Source of the DNA: Acetobacteraceae bacterium | GTDB taxonomy: Bacteria > Pseudomonadota > Alphaproteobacteria > Acetobacterales > Acetobacteraceae | NCBI GenBank assembly: GCA_947475245.1 | Contig: CANJLW010000030.1 | Coordinates: 1-55,225 of the forward strand | DNA length: 55,225 nucleotides | Reading direction: 5' to 3' | Shown here: positions 1 through 8,780 of the stretch, in pieces | Layout of the letters: each line of letters starts with the position of its first letter | Numbering within the stretch: the stretch's first letter is position 1 | Position numbers and translations under genes: made by a program | Notes under the pieces: model-generated | What the model was told of the DNA's origin: nothing | Database searches by the model: none | What the model saw: the letters and a program-made list of their open reading frames with translations, nothing else

Positions 1-1433
1 AAGGCCAGGCATTCGCCCAGATTGCCGGTGCCCTGATACAGATAGCTGTAGATCGATCCCAACTCGCCCGAGCTGTACAGCCGCGGGATCGGCGTGCCGT
101 CCGGACGCACGATCTCCGCCCGTTCGTTCCGTCGCGGCCCGCCTTGCGTGTTCAGCATCGAGGGCGACAACTCCACCGCATAGAACGGCCCTTCGGCGAT
201 CGGGCGCATCATCATCGTGCGGCCGAATTCCGCATCGTGCTTATCGGCGACGGACTGATTCCACCGCGCGACAGAGGCTTCCAGCGTCGCCGGGTCGATC
301 CCGACATGCGTGGCCAGCGCCGCGATGCTGTCGGCCCTCTTGATCCAGCCCTTCGCCAACTCCGCGCTGTTGTCCGCGCTCCATTCGTAACGCTCGATGA
401 TTTGCGTCCAGCCGTGGCTGGGATGCCCGTCGTACAGCGGACCGGCGGCGAAGTGCGCGTGATCGAAAATCAAATGCATCGGGCACGGCGTGGCCAGCGG
501 CAACCAGCGGCCGTTGACAGGCACCTTGCCGTGCCGCGTCTTGAACTTCTCGTCGGTAAAGCGACGACCGTCCGGCCCGACGACGATCATGCCGCCCGGC
601 GGTTCCTTGCTGTAGTGCAACGCCTGCATCGAAAACGTGGTGCGGACCTCCGGCACCTTCAACGCCATCGACGGGCCGGCATAGTTGTTCATGTGCCAAA
701 GATCGGCACCGACCGACATCGCCATCGTGATGCCGTCGCCTTCGTTGTAGGGAGAACCAGAGGTGTAGCAGTACGGCACGCCCGGCAGGTAATTCCGGAT
801 CATCTCCTGATTGTTCTCAAACCCGCCGCAGGTCAGCACCACCGCCTTGCGCGCCTTCACCAGGATCGACTTGTCGCCCTGCTGGGCGCGCACACCCAGG
901 ATTTCCTTGGTGATGTCGTGCTGGATCAACGCCCGTCCCGGCGTTTCGTACAAGATTTGGATGGGACGTTCTTTGACCAAACGCTCAAACAACTGCCACG
1001 TATAGGAATAGCCATAGGTCGGGCCGTCATGGAACTTGTGCACGCAATCGGCGCCGGGCAGGTCGGGGAATTCGATGCCGACCGGCGGATGCTGGTGTTC
1101 CTGCGGATCGCCGCCCAGGCTCGCGAGCCAGTCGTTATTCTTGCACATCTCCTCCGCCCAGACCTTCACCATGACCTCCGGCACGGTGAACGGCCCGCAC
1201 AGCGCGGTCAGATAGGCAATCGCGCCTTCGACGGAGGAGGTGTTCAGATACCCCTGCCCCGCGACCCGCGTGTTGCCGCCCTCCTGCCCCTCCGGCGCCT
1301 TTTCCAGGATGACGACCTTGGCGCCCAGCTCGTGCGCGGTCACCGCCACCGCCATGCCGGCGGCACCGAAACCGACAACGACGACGTCCGCTTCCACGTC
1401 CCAGGTGGAGGGGACCGAAGGATGATGCTGCAT
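1..1433 (-). CDS. FAD-dependent oxidoreductase (FAD_binding_2 family), C-terminus cut by window edge
   Basis: About 477 codons are visible and the frame stays open to the window edge. The N-terminus has the Rossmann FAD motif VVVVGFGAAGMAVAV followed by a GGNTRVAGQG segment, as in flavoprotein subunits of fumarate reductase, tricarballylate dehydrogenase and 3-ketosteroid dehydrogenase. A second family signature, VVLTCGGFENN, and a late SSGELGSIYSYLYQGTGN block are also present. The start ATG at 1433 is preceded by AGGAAT at suitable spacing. It lies 57 nt behind the DDN-like gene on the same strand, so the two are probably co-transcribed. The substrate cannot be read from sequence; a steroid- or organic-acid-type substrate is possible. 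Confidence 0.85.
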   Translation of the reverse strand, partial: MQHHPSVPSTWDVEADVVVVGFGAAGMAVAVTAHELGAKVVILEKAPEGQEGGNTRVAGQGYLNTSSVEGAIAYLTALCGPFTVPEVMVKVWAEEMCKNNDWLASLGGDPQEHQHPPVGIEFPDLPGADCVHKFHDGPTYGYSYTWQLFERLVKERPIQILYETPGRALIQHDITKEILGVRAQQGDKSILVKARKAVVLTCGGFENNQEMIRNYLPGVPYCYTSGSPYNEGDGITMAMSVGADLWHMNNYAGPSMALKVPEVRTTFSMQALHYSKEPPGGMIVVGPDGRRFTDEKFKTRHGKVPVNGRWLPLATPCPMHLIFDHAHFAAGPLYDGHPSHGWTQIIERYEWSADNSAELAKGWIKRADSIAALATHVGIDPATLEASVARWNQSVADKHDAEFGRTMMMRPIAEGPFYAVELSPSMLNTQGGPRRNERAEIVRPDGTPIPRLYSSGELGSIYSYLYQGTGNLGECLA

Positions 1434-1490
1434 ACTGTATTCCTGTCGCGGAAATTCAGGTTGATCGAACGGCGAAGTCCGGCGCGCGGC

Positions 1491-1955
1491 CTAACGAATG
1501 GGATCGAGCACGACGACCGGAATTTCCCGACCGACCGCCTTGACCTGATACTCCGCGAAGGGCGGCCAGATTTGCACCGCGCTGTCCCACAACCGCGCGC
1601 GCTCCTCCCCGGTCGCGGTCCGCGCCCGCGCCTTCATCGTCACCGTGCCGACCTGGATTTCCACCTCGGCGTTCGACAGAATATTGCGGTACCAACCCGG
1701 ATGTTCCGGCGCGCCGCCCTTGGAGGCGATCACGAAATAGCTGTCGCCTGCCTGCCCGTAGAACAGCGGAAACAAATACCGATCGCCCGACTTTCGCCCA
1801 ACCGTCGTCAGCAGCAGCGACGGCACCGACATCGTCGGCACGCCCGGACGTTCGATCGTATACATATGCCCATCGGTGCCGCCGCTCGACAAATAGCGGC
1901 CGACATGATCGACCATCCACTTCGGCAGGTTCGGTGCGAGCTTGGCGGCTGTCAT
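1491..1955 (-). CDS. DDN-like nitroreductase/quinone reductase family protein
   Basis: The 154-aa product matches the deazaflavin-dependent nitroreductase (DDN) split-barrel family: a LLLTTVGRKSGDRYLFPLFY segment, then a GGAPEHPGWYRNILSNAEVEIQVG segment. Family members bind F420 or related cofactors. ATG 1955 is preferred over the upstream in-frame ATG at 2003 because an AGGGA lies about 10 nt before it and the family N-terminus aligns there. It is the promoter-proximal gene of a two-gene unit with the FAD oxidoreductase at 1-1433. Whether this organism makes F420 cannot be told from the window. Confidence 0.8.
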   Translation of the reverse strand: MTAAKLAPNLPKWMVDHVGRYLSSGGTDGHMYTIERPGVPTMSVPSLLLTTVGRKSGDRYLFPLFYGQAGDSYFVIASKGGAPEHPGWYRNILSNAEVEIQVGTVTMKARARTATGEERARLWDSAVQIWPPFAEYQVKAVGREIPVVVLDPIR

Positions 1956-2128
1956 CGTCTTATATCCCTGTGATCGCGCGACCGACCTTCGGATCGCTTG
2001 CATTCGTCACCGGCTTTGTAGCCGATCGACTCATGCGGTCAAACCGCCGCCCCAAGGTTCTCGTTCGCTCGGACTGACAGAGTTGTCGGGAAGTGCGAAA
2101 CTGGCGGAGCGTCAGAGGAAACATCGCA

Positions 2129-3208
2129 ATGCAAAGACCGCTCGAATTCGGCTGGTTCCTGCCAACGTCGGGTGACACCACCTGTTACGGCGATCGAACG
2201 GCCTTCATCCAGCCGTCCGCCGAACTGTTCGACCGCGTGATCCTGGCCGCGGAGGCCGCCGGCTTCGACTACTTCCTGGTGCCCGTCGCGACGACCTGCT
2301 GGGAAGCCTGGATCAGCAGCGCCATGGCCATCGCCAAAACCTCCCGCATCAAAGCCCTCGTCGCCGCTCGTCCGGGCTATGTCAGCCCCGTGCAACTCGC
2401 GAAAATGGGTGCGACCTTCGATCGGCTGTCGGGCGGCAGACTGGCGATCAACCTGATCGCGGGGCAAAGCGACGCGGAAACCCTGGCCGAAGGCATCGTC
2501 CTGGCCAAGGAAGACCGCTACGCGATGATGGACGAAGACGTATCCGTCATGAAGGCGTTATGGTCTTCCCCCGGCAAGGTCGATTTCGACGGCCGCTTCC
2601 ATCAGCTTAAGGGCGCGCAGATCACGCCGAGACCGGCCGTCATGCCCCGCTTCTATCTCGGCGGCGGCTCCGCCGACGCATGGGCGCTCTCCGCTCGGCA
2701 TTCCGACATTCACCTGTTCTGGGGCGATACCCCCGAACGCATCGCGGAGAACATGAAAACCATCCGCGCCCTCGCCGATCGGCACGGACGGGCGGATACG
2801 ATCGGCTTCGGAATGCGATTGCAGATCCTGTGCCGGGAGACGGAGGCCGAAGCCTGGGACGCCGCGCGCGAACTGCTGCGCGGCGTGACGGAGGCACATA
2901 CGAATTTCATCCGCACCCATTACGCCAGTTCCGTCGCCAATCAACGCGTCCAGCAACTGGCGCGGGAACACGGCGATCTGATCGGACCGCATCTGTGGAC
3001 CGGCGTCACCCGCGTGCGCCCCGGCGCGGGCATCGTGATCGTCGGCAACCCCGCCCAATGCGCGGCGACGCTGCAAGATTTCATCGATCTCGGCTGTGAG
3101 TCCTTTTGCCTGTCCGGCTATCTGCACGACGAGGAAGCCACCCGCTTCGCCCGCTGGGTGCGGCCCCTGTTGGCGGAACGCAACAAGGACCGCATGCCGA
3201 CGGGATAG
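2129..3208 (+). CDS. SsuD-like FMNH2-dependent monooxygenase (LLM class)
   Basis: The 359-aa TIM-barrel LLM flavoprotein opens with LEFGWFLPTSGDTTCYGD and contains KMGATFDRLSGGRLAINLIAG and GRFHQLKGA blocks, typical of alkanesulfonate monooxygenase SsuD (about 380 aa). SsuD-type enzymes release sulfite from organosulfonates using FMNH2 from a partner reductase. ATG 2129 is chosen because AGAGGAA sits at 2114-2120. The longer start at 2093 lacks a site. No ssuABC transporter or ssuE reductase is nearby, so sulfonate use is only inferred. It is convergent with the TTT receptor gene, with 6 nt between stop codons. Confidence 0.85.
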   Translation: MQRPLEFGWFLPTSGDTTCYGDRTAFIQPSAELFDRVILAAEAAGFDYFLVPVATTCWEAWISSAMAIAKTSRIKALVAARPGYVSPVQLAKMGATFDRLSGGRLAINLIAGQSDAETLAEGIVLAKEDRYAMMDEDVSVMKALWSSPGKVDFDGRFHQLKGAQITPRPAVMPRFYLGGGSADAWALSARHSDIHLFWGDTPERIAENMKTIRALADRHGRADTIGFGMRLQILCRETEAEAWDAARELLRGVTEAHTNFIRTHYASSVANQRVQQLAREHGDLIGPHLWTGVTRVRPGAGIVIVGNPAQCAATLQDFIDLGCESFCLSGYLHDEEATRFARWVRPLLAERNKDRMPTG

Positions 3209-3214
3209 CAGCCG

Positions 3215-4177
3215 CTACTGCGGCTCGATCCCCGCGCCCTTCAGCGCGACCTTCCAGACGCCCAGTTGATCCTTGATGTAGGCGGCCAGTTCCTCCGGCG
3301 TGGAGGAACGCGGCAGGAACCCGTGCCGGTTCATCTGCTCTTTCACCGTCGGCTTCGCGAGTACGGCCGCCATCTCGCGGTTCATCGTCATGACGATGTC
3401 GCGCGGCAGACCGGCGGGACCGACCAGGGCGAACCATGGGCCAATGGGGAATGGCGGCTGCCCGGCCTCGGGGAAGGAGGGGATGTCCGGCATGACCGGG
3501 CTGCGCTCGCTCAAGGTCGTCGCCAGGGCGCGCAGCTTGCCGTCCTTGATATGCGCGGCGGTGGAGGTCGAGGTGCCGCTCATCATCTGCACCCGCCCGG
3601 ACAGCAGATCGATGATCGCGTCCGGTTCGGACTTATAGGGAATGGCCTGAAGCTCGATACCATTGTTGGCCGCGAACATCGCCGTCCCGACCAGGGCGAA
3701 GGTGTTCCCCGCGGCGTGATTGATCGGCGTCTTGCTGGCCTTCGCGTAGGCGACGAACTCCTTGATCGTCGTCGCGGGCACCGACGGATGGACGACGATA
3801 AAGAACGTGTTGTCGCCCAGGAACGTCACCGGCGTAAAATCGGTCAGCGGGTTATACGGGGATTCCTTGCGCATGTTCGGCGCAACCACGAGCGGACTGT
3901 TGGTCCCGAACAGGAACGTATAACCGTCGGGCGCCGACCGCTGCACCTCCACCGCCGAAAGCGCGCCGTCCGCGCCGGGCTTGTGCACGACGACGATCTG
4001 CTGACCCAGCGATTGCGACAATTCCTGCCCGGCGATGCGCGCCAGCGCGTCGCTCGCCGAACCCGGACCGAACGGAATTACGAACCGAATGGGCCGAGAC
4101 GGATAGGACTGCGCCCACGACAACGTCGGCGACAGCACAACAAGCGCCGCGAACGCGGCGGCAAAAAATCTGATCAC
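3215..4177 (-). CDS. Tripartite tricarboxylate transporter substrate-binding protein (Bug family)
   Basis: This 320-aa periplasmic receptor has a clear Sec signal peptide (MIRFFAAAFAALVVLSPTLS, cleavage near AWAQ). It carries the Bug hallmarks YPSRPIRFVIPFGPGSASD, a GADGALSAVEVQRSAPDGYT block, and an ending with a VWKVALKGAGIEPQ motif. Bug proteins bind carboxylates for TctA/TctB membrane subunits. No tctA or tctB gene occurs here, so it is an orphan receptor, as is common in this family. The 48-aa gene at 4219-4365 lies 41 nt upstream on the same strand. Confidence 0.92.
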   Translation of the reverse strand: MIRFFAAAFAALVVLSPTLSWAQSYPSRPIRFVIPFGPGSASDALARIAGQELSQSLGQQIVVVHKPGADGALSAVEVQRSAPDGYTFLFGTNSPLVVAPNMRKESPYNPLTDFTPVTFLGDNTFFIVVHPSVPATTIKEFVAYAKASKTPINHAAGNTFALVGTAMFAANNGIELQAIPYKSEPDAIIDLLSGRVQMMSGTSTSTAAHIKDGKLRALATTLSERSPVMPDIPSFPEAGQPPFPIGPWFALVGPAGLPRDIVMTMNREMAAVLAKPTVKEQMNRHGFLPRSSTPEELAAYIKDQLGVWKVALKGAGIEPQ

Positions 4178-4218
4178 GGAGCCCCCATTGTTTTGTTCTT
4201 TTATGCCGCGTCCGTCGT

Positions 4219-4365
4219 TCAGGTCCGCAGCGTATTCTTCGTCACCTTGATCCCGTGCGCCTTCAGCCAGGCCTTGTGTTCCGCCTGAGCCTTGGTCAAC
4301 GCGGCGGTTTTCGGCAACTCCGTCTGCTTGTTTTTCGGCGTAAACATCTTGATCACGCGAGACAT
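4219..4365 (-). CDS. 48-aa basic small protein of unknown family
   Basis: A 49-codon frame begins at ATG 4365 with a strong GGAGG eight bases before it and ends at TGA 4219-4221. The product starts MSRVIKMFTPKNKQTELPKT and ends KAHGIKVTKNTLRT. It is lysine-rich with a central Ala/Lys/Glu segment likely to be helical. There are no cysteines, transmembrane segment or signal peptide. I do not recognise the family. The good ribosome site, the position between nitroreductase and Bug receptor on the same strand, and the non-repetitive composition argue for a real gene. Confidence 0.6.
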   Translation of the reverse strand: MSRVIKMFTPKNKQTELPKTAALTKAQAEHKAWLKAHGIKVTKNTLRT

Positions 4366-4417
4366 GCGCCAGCCTCCGATTGGATACCGCCCGCAGGATA
4401 GCGCATCCGCCGCGAAC

Positions 4418-5110
4418 CTAGAAACCGCGAAACGCGGTGAACGCCGAAGCCGTAACCCGTTCGGTTTCCAGCCCGTTTTCCGGCGCGTCGGGGTCCGCGT
4501 AGCCCAGCGCCATGCCGCAGACCACGACCTCTTCCGCCGCGAGCCCCAGGACCGGTCGGATCGCCAGATGGTAATGCGACCAGGCCGCCTGCGCGCAGGT
4601 ATCCAAGCCCCGCGCCCGCGCGGCGGTCATGATGTTTTGCAGGAACATCCCGTAATCGAGCCACGACCCGGTCGCGAGATCGCGGTGAATGGTGAACATC
4701 AACCCGACGGGCGCGTCGAAGAACTGGAAATTGCGGCGATGCTGCGCCCGCATCTTCGCCTCATCCCCGCGGGCAATGCCAAGCTTGCCGTAAAGACCCC
4801 ATCCGACGGTGCGCCGACGCGACAAATAGGGCTCAAAAAAGGCCTCGGGATAGTAGCGCACTTCCTGGGTATGACCCGGCGTCTTCGCGTCGAACTCGGC
4901 CTGCACCGCGGCGCACAGCCGGTCTTTCTCCTCCCCCGCCAGCGCGTACCCGCGCCAGGGCTGCATGTTGGTGCCGCTGGGGGCGCGCGCCGCCAGATCC
5001 AGGATGGTCTCCACCACCTCGCGCGGCACCGGCGTCGGCAAAAACCGCCGGATGGAGCGACGGGACGCGATCGCCCGATCGACGGCGCCGGAGGACGAAA
5101 TTTCCATCAT
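4418..5110 (-). CDS. Nitroreductase family protein
   Basis: The 230-aa FMN enzyme has the family start SRRSIRRFLPTPVPREVVE, the AARAPSGTNMQPWR phosphate-binding loop, and late GLDTCAQAAWSHYH and CGMALGYADPDAPEN segments. Such enzymes reduce nitroaromatics, quinones or enones with NAD(P)H. ATG 5110 overlaps the stop of the upstream MetX-like gene as ATGA, indicating translational coupling; longer starts would run deeper into that gene. The true substrate is unknown. Confidence 0.88.
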   Translation of the reverse strand: MMEISSSGAVDRAIASRRSIRRFLPTPVPREVVETILDLAARAPSGTNMQPWRGYALAGEEKDRLCAAVQAEFDAKTPGHTQEVRYYPEAFFEPYLSRRRTVGWGLYGKLGIARGDEAKMRAQHRRNFQFFDAPVGLMFTIHRDLATGSWLDYGMFLQNIMTAARARGLDTCAQAAWSHYHLAIRPVLGLAAEEVVVCGMALGYADPDAPENGLETERVTASAFTAFRGF

Positions 5111-6147
5111 GATCGGCCCATTGCTTCCAGTTTGTGAATAAAGCGCCGCAGCGCGTCGGCCCATTTCGCCGCGTCGGCGCCCGAGGCCAAATGCCCGTGA
5201 TCGCTGTCGATCTCAAAATACGTCGCATCGACCCCGGCCGCGGCAAGCTCCGCCATCACGTCCGACGCCAGACTGGGCGGAAACAGCGCGTCGGTGCGCG
5301 ACAGCACATACAGCACCGGGACCTTGATCCGATCGAACGCCGCCGAAACGTTATACCCCTCCATCGCGCGTCCCAGGATGAACAGAGAGTTCGCGTCGAA
5401 CACCTTGGCCCAGGCGGCGGCGATGCGATGCAACGCCGCGTCGCGTTCCGCCGGATCGGGAAACTGTGCCGCCAGACTGTCCGCCATGCCGTATCGCGTC
5501 AGCGTATCGATGCGCAACCGCGTCGCGGTTTCCTCCACGCCGCCCGTTGCATAGTAATCGCCGCCGTTCCAGTTCGGATCGGGCGCGAACCACTTCAGCA
5601 GCCCGGCGACGCGATCGGACGCCGGCGGGCGCGGCGATGTCACCACCGGCGCGATCCCATCCATGAAGTCCGGAAACGTCACGCCCCATTGAAACGCCTG
5701 AAACCCGCCATAAGACGGCCCGACAACGGCGCGCAGATGGCTCACGCCCAAATGCTCCAATAACCGCTTTTGCGCGGTCACGATGTCCGCCACGGTGATC
5801 GCCGGAAAGCGCGACCCATAGGGCTTGCCCGTCCGCGGATCGATCGAGGCCGCGTTCGTGGACCCATAGCTGGACCCCAGCATGTTGGAGCAGACGACGT
5901 AGTAGCGGTCGGTATCGATCGGCGCGCCGGGTCCGACCAATGTGCTCCACGCGCCTTCGGACGACGCGACGCCCGGCTCGATCATCCGCGGGCCGCTGGT
6001 ATAGCCGTGCGTCACCAGGATGGCGTTTCGCCCGTCGGGACGCAGCGCGCCGCGCGTGACATAGGCAAGCGTCACCTCCGGCAGGATTTCGCCACTCTCC
6101 AGGCGGAAATCGTGGAAGGTATGGTCGGCGTGGATGAGGTCGGACAC
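5107..6147 (-). CDS. MetX-like alpha/beta hydrolase (homoserine O-acetyltransferase family)
   Basis: The 346-aa protein follows the MetX fold: FRLESGEILPEVTLAYVT start, LVTHGYTSGP oxyanion region, CSNMLGSSYGSTNAASIDP, nucleophile Ser in VVGPSYGGFQAFQWG, acid Asp in SRTDALFPP and His in DSDHGHLA. The nucleophile loop differs from the GGSMGGMQALEW form usual in true homoserine acetyltransferases, so another acyl transfer or hydrolysis is plausible. GTG 6147 is chosen because AGGGGGA lies just upstream; an in-frame ATG at 6195 has no site. It is coupled to the nitroreductase gene by an ATGA overlap and divergent from the LLM gene at 6249. Confidence 0.8.
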   Translation of the reverse strand: MSDLIHADHTFHDFRLESGEILPEVTLAYVTRGALRPDGRNAILVTHGYTSGPRMIEPGVASSEGAWSTLVGPGAPIDTDRYYVVCSNMLGSSYGSTNAASIDPRTGKPYGSRFPAITVADIVTAQKRLLEHLGVSHLRAVVGPSYGGFQAFQWGVTFPDFMDGIAPVVTSPRPPASDRVAGLLKWFAPDPNWNGGDYYATGGVEETATRLRIDTLTRYGMADSLAAQFPDPAERDAALHRIAAAWAKVFDANSLFILGRAMEGYNVSAAFDRIKVPVLYVLSRTDALFPPSLASDVMAELAAAGVDATYFEIDSDHGHLASGADAAKWADALRRFIHKLEAMGRS

Positions 6148-6248
6148 GGCTTCCCCCTGGTTCGGTCGCCCCCAGTTAGCACGACCCGCCGGCATCGTGG
6201 TATGGCGGGCGGAAACCGTTCAACGCACCCGCAACGAAGGAATATCGC

Positions 6249-7319
6249 ATGGAATTCGGCATCGCCCTGGCCACGGCATCGGACGCGTGGAGAACCGCGA
6301 AACGGGCGGAAGAGCTGGGCTTTTCCCATGCCTGGTTTTACGACACGCAGATGCTGTGCGCGGATTGCTTCGTCGCCATGGGTGCCGCCGCCGTTCACAC
6401 CTCCCGCATCCGGCTGGGCACCGGCGTGCTGATCCCGTCGAATCGGATCGCGCCCGTGACCGCGAATTCCTTCGCCTCGCTGAACGCCCTCGCGCCCGGA
6501 CGGATCGACTTCGGCGTGGGCACGGGCTTTACCGGCCGGCGCACCATGGGTCTCGGCGCCATCAAGCTGTCTGAAATGGCCGAGTATATCCGCGTGGTCA
6601 TGGCCCTGCTCGCCAAGGAAACCACGGAATTCACGGTCGAGGGTCACCGGCAAAAGATCGCCTTCCTGAACCCCGAACTGAACCTGATCAATCTCAAGGA
6701 CCCCATCGGCCTCCACATCTCCGCCTACGGCCCCCGCGCCCGCGCCCTCACCGCTCGGCTTGGCGCCGGATGGCTGAATTTCGTCGGAGAGGTCGCGGGC
6801 GGCGTGACCGCGATGGCCGCGATGCAGAAGGATTGGGAGAATGCCGGACGGGCGACGAGCGATCTGACCGCCGTGGCGTTCGCCTTGGGGTGCGTGCTGG
6901 AAGACGGCGAGCCGATGAATTCCGAACGGGCCATGCTGCAGGCCGGCCCCCGCGCCGCCGTGTTGCTGCATCGCGCCGCCGATGAAGCGCTGGCGGGCCT
7001 GCCCAACACCTCCGCCATTCCCGCCTCGGTCGTCGAACCGGTCGCGGCCTATGTCGAACTGGCAAAGCAGTTCGAACCCGCCGACGCCCGGTATCTGGAA
7101 AACCATCGCGGCCACCTGATGAAGGTCAAGGACCGCGAGCGGCCCTTCGTCACCGCGGAAATGATCCGCCAGACGACCTTCACCGGCACCGAATCCGACC
7201 TCGCCGATCGTGTCGCCGCACTGCGCGACGCCGGCTACACGCAGTTCACCGTGCAGCTTGCGCCCGGTCAGGAACACGCCATCGAAGATTGGGCACGCCT
7301 GAAGAAGCGCTTCGGCTAA
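6249..7319 (+). CDS. LLM class flavin-dependent oxidoreductase
   Basis: The 356-aa TIM-barrel protein begins MEFGIALATASDAWRTAKRAEELGFSHAWFYDTQ and has the RIRLGTGVLIPSNRIAPVTANS strand and LAPGRIDFGVGTGFTGRRTMG block. These are typical of bacterial luciferase-like / methylene-tetrahydromethanopterin-reductase-like enzymes. A GAAGGA site lies eight bases before the ATG. Members use FMN or F420; which applies is not visible. It is divergent from the MetX-like/nitroreductase pair (101-nt gap), so the three may share control. Confidence 0.87.
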   Translation: MEFGIALATASDAWRTAKRAEELGFSHAWFYDTQMLCADCFVAMGAAAVHTSRIRLGTGVLIPSNRIAPVTANSFASLNALAPGRIDFGVGTGFTGRRTMGLGAIKLSEMAEYIRVVMALLAKETTEFTVEGHRQKIAFLNPELNLINLKDPIGLHISAYGPRARALTARLGAGWLNFVGEVAGGVTAMAAMQKDWENAGRATSDLTAVAFALGCVLEDGEPMNSERAMLQAGPRAAVLLHRAADEALAGLPNTSAIPASVVEPVAAYVELAKQFEPADARYLENHRGHLMKVKDRERPFVTAEMIRQTTFTGTESDLADRVAALRDAGYTQFTVQLAPGQEHAIEDWARLKKRFG

Positions 7320-7322
7320 GCC

Positions 7323-8525
7323 CTACGCCGCCAGAAAGCGGCGCGCGGCGTCGTCGAGCACCTGGATACCCAAAGCGAGGTCCTCGTCCTTGGTATCTTC
7401 CGCCCAATGGTGACTGATCCCGCCGATCGACGGCACGAACAGCATGGCCGACGGCACGTGGCGCGCGATATTCTGCGCGTCATGGCCGGCGCCCGAGGGC
7501 ATGGCCTGCCACGCTCCGGGCGCCAGCGCGTCCGCCGCGTCCGACAATGCCCGCATGATCGCGGGATCGCACAGGGCGGGGATGGCCTTTGACAGCGGCG
7601 TTACGGTCACCGCGCAACGCTCCCGACGATTGGCTTCCCGCACCAGGGCCAGCAGCGTTGCTTCCATCCGTTCCAGCACGGCCATGGAGACGTCTCGGAA
7701 CTGGAACAGCACCGATGCCTTGCCGGGGATGATGCTGGGCGCGCCTGGTTCCAGCAGAATGCGTCCCGTGGTCCAGGTGCTGCGTTCCCCCGCCACGCGC
7801 GGGAATTCTGCGTCGATCGCGGCCAGCAGCCGCACGGCGGTCAGGCCGGCGTCCTTGCGTTCCGCCATCGTGGTGCCGCCGGCATGGTCCTGCTGACCGA
7901 CGATATCGATGCGCCACTGCCAGATCGCCACGATCCCGGTCACCACGCCGATCCGCAGACCGGCCTGTTCCAGTTGCGTCCCCTGTTCGATATGCATTTC
8001 CAGGAAGCCCTTGTGCCGCCCCGGTTCAAGCTGCATGCGCGCCTTGCCGTCCAACCCGGCCGAGCGCAGGGCATCGCGCAACGGGGTGCCGTCGTTGCGG
8101 CTGCGGCTGCGATCGATTTCCGCTTCCGACAATTCCCCGATGATGGACCGAGACCCCAGAAAACCGCCGTCGAAGTGCCCTTCCTCATCCGCGAAGGCAC
8201 AGACATCGACCGGCAGTCCGGCGCGGGCCAGGGCGACCCCGGCGACAACGCCCAGCGCGCCGTCGAGCCAACCGGCCTCGTTCTGGGTTTCGATATGGCT
8301 GCCGACCAACAGATGCGGCCCCGCCCCCTTATGCCGCCCATAGACGTTGCCGATCCCATCGATCGACGCATCGATGCCGCAGGCTTCCAACCGCCGCAGC
8401 AACCAGTTTCGGGACTCCATGTCCTGCGGCGAGTAGGTCGGGCGATGCACGCCGGTCTTGAACCGACCGATCTCGCGAAGCTCGTGCAGGTCGCGGAGAA
8501 ACGCGTTGGGGTCGATAGCGGGCAT
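7323..8525 (-). CDS. Zn-dependent amidohydrolase of the carbamoylase/allantoate amidohydrolase type (M20 family)
   Basis: The 400-aa product has the metal ligands of the N-carbamoyl-L-amino acid hydrolase / beta-ureidopropionase group. These are His77 in VGSHIE, Asp88 in LDGALG, Glu114-Glu115 in FADEEGHFDGGFLGS, and the late GAGHDAQNIA and FVPSIGGISHHWAED segments. It probably removes a carbamoyl or ureido group from an amide-containing metabolite. ATG 8525 is chosen for its AGGGGA eight bases upstream; the in-frame ATGs further upstream lie in non-coding sequence. It is convergent with the LLM gene, with 3 nt between them. Confidence 0.9.
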   Translation of the reverse strand: MPAIDPNAFLRDLHELREIGRFKTGVHRPTYSPQDMESRNWLLRRLEACGIDASIDGIGNVYGRHKGAGPHLLVGSHIETQNEAGWLDGALGVVAGVALARAGLPVDVCAFADEEGHFDGGFLGSRSIIGELSEAEIDRSRSRNDGTPLRDALRSAGLDGKARMQLEPGRHKGFLEMHIEQGTQLEQAGLRIGVVTGIVAIWQWRIDIVGQQDHAGGTTMAERKDAGLTAVRLLAAIDAEFPRVAGERSTWTTGRILLEPGAPSIIPGKASVLFQFRDVSMAVLERMEATLLALVREANRRERCAVTVTPLSKAIPALCDPAIMRALSDAADALAPGAWQAMPSGAGHDAQNIARHVPSAMLFVPSIGGISHHWAEDTKDEDLALGIQVLDDAARRFLAA

Positions 8526-8780
8526 GCGGCAAATCCCCTGGGTAAGAAGCCGGAACATTGCAAGCGAATGCTGCGCCGCACAACCGCGAAATCGCCGACG
8601 CCGGATCGCGCCTGTATGTCTTGATTGGCGCGGAGCGCGCGATTGGGTAGGACGATTGGGTGCTCCCTCCCCTCCACACTGCCGATTTGCCGCAAGCCGA
8701 ACGCACCGGCCGGTTGCGCGCCGGTTCGACCGAAGCATCCTGGCGCGGGCGTGGCTTACTCCCCGGCGGTGAACAATACC

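Noticed and set aside
144-1973. Long plus-strand open frame of about 600 codons
   Set aside because: It is Arg/His-rich, lacks a ribosome site and runs antisense to a recognisable FAD oxidoreductase and DDN-like gene.
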